From positions 78,729,001 to 78,793,000 of the forward strand of contig CM059587.1 in assembly GCA_030407085.1 (NCBI GenBank): DNA of 64,000 nt. Reading direction: 5' to 3'. Under the pieces are notes generated by a model that was not told the DNA's origin, ran no database searches, and saw only the letters and a program-made list of their open reading frames with translations. How positions within the stretch are numbered: position 1 is the first letter of the stretch; every line of letters begins with the position of its first letter. Shown here piece by piece: positions 60,763 to 64,000 of the stretch. Made by a program: the position numbers and the translations under genes. Origin of the DNA: Trichopria drosophilae (taxonomy: Eukaryota > Arthropoda > Insecta > Hymenoptera > Diapriidae).

Positions 60763-62700
60763 ATGATGGAGTATATCGATACACAAGAGACTCAAAGCTC
60801 GATATGCTATGACGAAAATTCCATGACAATTGAAGGACGTATTGCAGAGACTATAAATGATTCCTTAAAAAATGCAATCAAAGACATTTCATTGAAACCG
60901 ACAGCAGATATTGTCATCGAAGATTTTAACAATGGATCTGAATGTTACCAAACAAATCTGGAGGATCCACCAAGTCAACATGAAATGGATGTTGATGATA
61001 ACGTAAAAGATGCACAAGAAGTGGATGCTTTACAAGAGGTAAAAACTTGAAATAAAAATCAAATTATACAAATGAAATTAAATACATTAATAAATGATAT
61101 ACTATTTTATAAAAAGAAAGAATCGGAACAGGAGGAACCTAAAAGCAATGTCGAACCTAGTTATTCACCAGTGGTTTACAATTGGTCTCAGTCGACGTTT
61201 CTAACTTCTGCAGTGAAAGAATACCAACCGACAAAATCATGTGAAAACTTCACGAAAGGTTGCCAATGGTCTCCGGATGGAACTTGCTTGTTGGTCCCAG
61301 CCGATGATTTTCGAATTCGAATGTACGAACTTCCTCGTGAACTTTATTCCGGGGATGTGCCATCTGATTTTGAACTTCCCGATCTTGCACCTGTTCTGAA
61401 CATTAAGGAAGGAGGAACAATTTATGACACGTGTTGGTATCCTTATATGAGCTCTTGGGAACCCAGTACTTGCTGTTTTTTGAGTGCTAGTCAAGAAAGT
61501 CCAGTTCATTTGTGGGATGCATTTAATGGGGAACTTAGAGCAACGTATCGCGCATATAATTTGTAAGGACACATTTTCCCCATTTATATAAAATATTTTT
61601 TTACGGTATTTTTATACAAATATGGAATTTCAGAGTCGATGAAGTTGAACCAGCCATAAGTGTACAATTTATAAACTCCAGTAAAGAAATTTGGTGCGGA
61701 TTTAAAAACGCGTTAAGGACGTTCGATACCGATCGTCCAGGGCGTCAAGTAAATACAATTTTTTTAAAAAAAGATTTTCCGAACATGACTGGACTCGTCT
61801 CTTGTATTAGGGAAAATCCTATAATGCCGGGACTTGTAGCTTTTGGGACTTACGCTAAATCAATAGGTATAAATCGTTACTTCCCAGGTAACATTCTGAG
61901 GAATGAACACATGAACGCTGCGTAATGCGACGCGTATTGCGTCTCACTATGAAATCACACGCGTGAGTTCACGCGAAATGTGTTCATGAAATCGTAATGA
62001 GCTCATCGTGCACACATTCGCGTGAACTCACGCGTGTGATTTCGTAGTGAAACGCAATACGCGTCGCATTAGGCAGGGTTCATGAGTTCACCGACGGACT
62101 TGTTATTTAATTTGAAACAGGCTCTCTAAATATATTTTTTAATTATCTGGTGACACTATTTTGAGCAGGTTTGTATAAAGATGGTCCTATTTGCACTTTC
62201 CAAACCTCCAATGGCATTTCGCAAATCGAATTTGGACCATGTGGAACAAAACTGTACTCTGTGGTACGTCGGAGTAATGAATTTCTTTGTTGGGATCTCC
62301 GAAATCCTGGAACAGTTCTGTATTCCTTAAAAGGTCGTCAAGGAAATACAAATCAAAGGATACATTTCACTCTTTCCGTCGACGGTTGTGAAATTATTTC
62401 AGGTAAGAAAGAATTCCTTCTATTTAATCAACTTTTATCTCGTTGATCAACATTGCAAATTTTTGTGTAGGAGGTACTAACGGAGAACTAAGTGTTTGGC
62501 GGATGCCTGAAGTTTTGGAAAGCGATGAAGAATTAGAGGCTGTGTATAAAATAAAAATATCAAAAGACTGCGTTAATGGAGTAAGCCTTCATAAAACTTT
62601 ACCCATAGTCGCTACATCAACGGGACGTCGTATCTGTGACGAGGATGACACTAGTCGCGACAACAGTGTTCGACTGTTCTGGCTAGAAAACCGACGATGA
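60763..62700 (+). CDS. WRAP53: WD-repeat telomerase Cajal body protein (WDR79/TCAB1)
   Basis: Coding exons are 60763-61038, 61117-61562, 61634-61866, 62169-62402 and 62471-62700, totalling 1419 bases (472 residues plus stop). The exon 2 acceptor may instead be at 61132, which is also in frame. TCAB1 is a beta-propeller that binds CAB-box scaRNAs and telomerase RNA and carries them to Cajal bodies. Diagnostic blocks match the vertebrate protein in order: CQWSPDGTCLLVPADDFRIR, IYDTCWYPYMSS, HLWDAFNGELRATYRAYN, CWDLRNPG, TNQRIHF and DCVNGVSLHKTLPIVATS. The N-terminal 90 residues are acidic and unconserved. Human WRAP53beta is about 548 residues, so this one lacks part of both termini. The ATG pair at 60763 follows an in-frame TAG, but if the real acceptor is ttag at 60741 an upstream coding exon is possible. 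Intron 3 holds a CpG-rich hairpin element. Confidence 0.94.
61908..62088. mobile_element. CpG-rich hairpin MITE in WRAP53 intron 3
   Basis: atgcgacgcgtattgcgtct...gtgagttcacgcgaa and its inverted copy form arms of about 60 bases around a loop of about 35. Outer ends catgaacgctgcgtaatgcg / cgcattaggcagggttcatg. Much more GC- and CpG-rich than its surroundings, so probably recent. Confidence 0.8.
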
Positions 62701-62724
62701 AATTTTTGATAATGTATATTTAAT

Positions 62725-62730
62725 AATAAA
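62725..62730 (+). promoter_or_regulatory. Poly(A) signal of WRAP53 gene
   Basis: AATAAA 25 bases after the WRAP53 stop codon, in AT-rich sequence, before a separate repeat element begins at about 62756. Confidence 0.45.
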
Positions 62731-62755
62731 AACGTATGTTATATATTTACATTTA

Positions 62756-63558
62756 AGGGGAGAGTATGGGGTAACTGGTTCAAACATTTTTTATCCGAAA
62801 GTACAACTTCTTAGAAATCTTGTCCTAAAACCCCAGATCAATTCCATTTAAAGGGGGAAAGTGGGATTTTGGCGTTTCGCTGTATTAGAACATTTCCTAT
62901 GTATTTGTTTGCATTGTTTATTTACAAAAGAGTTATCGTAATACAAATTTTGAAACATATTTCAGTTTCCATTCAGTATTTACCAACCGTTCGAACATGA
63001 CCTAGGAAGTCGAAGTCAATTTGTAAATTCATACATATTTTCAATCGATTAGTAAGTATCAATAAATTAAGCGTAATTAAAATCTGAATTGGATGACTTA
63101 ATAGTCTTCTCTTACACTCAATTTTCATTTTTTATTTGATTCATTTGGGATTGAGGATGATTTTTTACGACGTGTTGAAAAAAATTCTATTTTGGGGCAA
63201 AGTGGGCTGTATTCCGTTTTGATTTAGGTTCACAGAGATAAGAAAGAACTCTCTCTCTCTTAAGTTGTGTCCACGGCTCGTAGTGGCCAGGACACTAATA
63301 AATAAATTTTTAATCAATCTGTCTCTTTCTCTCTCTCTCTGTCAAACCTTTCCAGAAGTAATTTTAACAACCCGTTTTTTCGTAAAATTGAAATTTGGAA
63401 CATTAAACAGATACTTTTTTTAAATGCGTTTTATAATAAGTTAGTTGAGGACCTAAATAAGGGATTCTAAACCACACCTAACCATTCTTATGCCCGATAT
63501 TTTTTGTATACAAGTTTTTCCAAAACCATCCCACTTTGCCCCTACTTCCCCTACTAAT
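62756..63558. mobile_element. TIR element with GGGGCAAAGTGGG motifs
   Basis: AAGGGGAGAGTATGGGGTAA at the left and cccactttgcccctacttcccct at the right. Internal copies of ggggcaaagtggg-type motif at about 62852 and 63192. (CT)n microsatellites at 63240-63262 and 63318-63345, and a short retroelement tail (gtggccaggacactaataaa) inside. Confidence 0.6.
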
Positions 63559-64000
63559 TTTTTCCAGTCGCATGTATTTCAGATAATTCTACGACTTGTT
63601 ATCCGGGGCACTACAAGAGCTACTGTTTTCGACATAGCCCACATCAATGCAGCATAACTCGAATATTTTTAAATCTTTTTCAATGAAAAAAATTTACTGA
63701 AGACACTTCAAATGTTACACTATAATATGCAAATAAATTATTTAAGTTAACTTTAGTAGTTTCGTAAAAAAGTACTTTTTCGGTACTATAGCCGTAAAAT
63801 CCGATTTTAGGGCCTACTTTTACATGGTGGCCGCTTTTTTCTCGGAAAAAAATTCCCTGGCTTTTCCCTGACCAATATTTTAATGATATCTATTAAAAAT
63901 AAACAATACGGATAAAAATGTTTTAAAAACAGCTACACATTTTTAATAAATTCTTTATTTTTTCAATCAACAACGAGTAGTATATTCTAAAACATATTAT
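63559..64000. other. Nothing recognised
   Basis: AT-rich end of the window with no supported frame or repeat boundary. Confidence 0.3.

Overview
This window looks like AT-rich, transposon-laden nuclear DNA from an insect. Genes have introns with GT/AG junctions, and the best-preserved one is an unmistakable insect Armadillo (beta-catenin). The Armadillo tail, a spliced SRA-domain gene (a domain absent from Drosophila as far as I recall) and TTAGG-type repeats fit a hymenopteran or similar holometabolous insect. That assignment is inference.

Three host genes are supported. (1) Plus strand, 9521-11758: a three-exon gene for a 692-residue protein with one SRA/YDG domain near its N-terminus and none of the other UHRF1 modules. 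(2) Minus strand, 37482-27571: armadillo, nine coding exons, 808 residues, with DSGIHS degron, Armadillo repeats and C-terminal DTDL. A 5'UTR exon begins at 37509, and a possible noncoding first exon lies near 51.6-51.75 kb. (3) Plus strand, 60763-62700: WDR79/TCAB1 (WRAP53), five exons, 472 residues, the telomerase/scaRNA Cajal-body factor. The splice phases of all three close exactly.

The rest is mainly repeats. 1-9.5 kb: degenerate palindromic elements, minisatellites and MITEs. 12-23 kb: a chain of nested palindromic and TIR elements. 23-26.5 kb: a GC-richer block, a 57-bp minisatellite and a degenerate LOA-like LINE. 28-34.7 kb: armadillo introns carrying a long inverted repeat (two 456-bp arms), TTAGG-containing minisatellites and hairpin elements. 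37.5-42.1 kb: a LINE and a Penelope-like element, each split by a DNA transposon. 45-50 kb: LINE and gypsy-like fragments. 52-60.4 kb: more TIR elements, a tRNA-headed SINE and dispersed repeat modules.

The most useful structural result is that several insertions can be dated against an internal empty site, either the opposite arm of a palindrome or the reading frame of a split retroelement. This shows TA targets for the CAGTAG-type MITEs, TTAA for piggyBac-like elements, and a 2-bp AT for a CCCAGYAAWCG-ended family I cannot classify. The most interesting gene is the stand-alone SRA protein. All similarity statements come from reading the sequence; no database search was run, and repeat boundaries are by eye.
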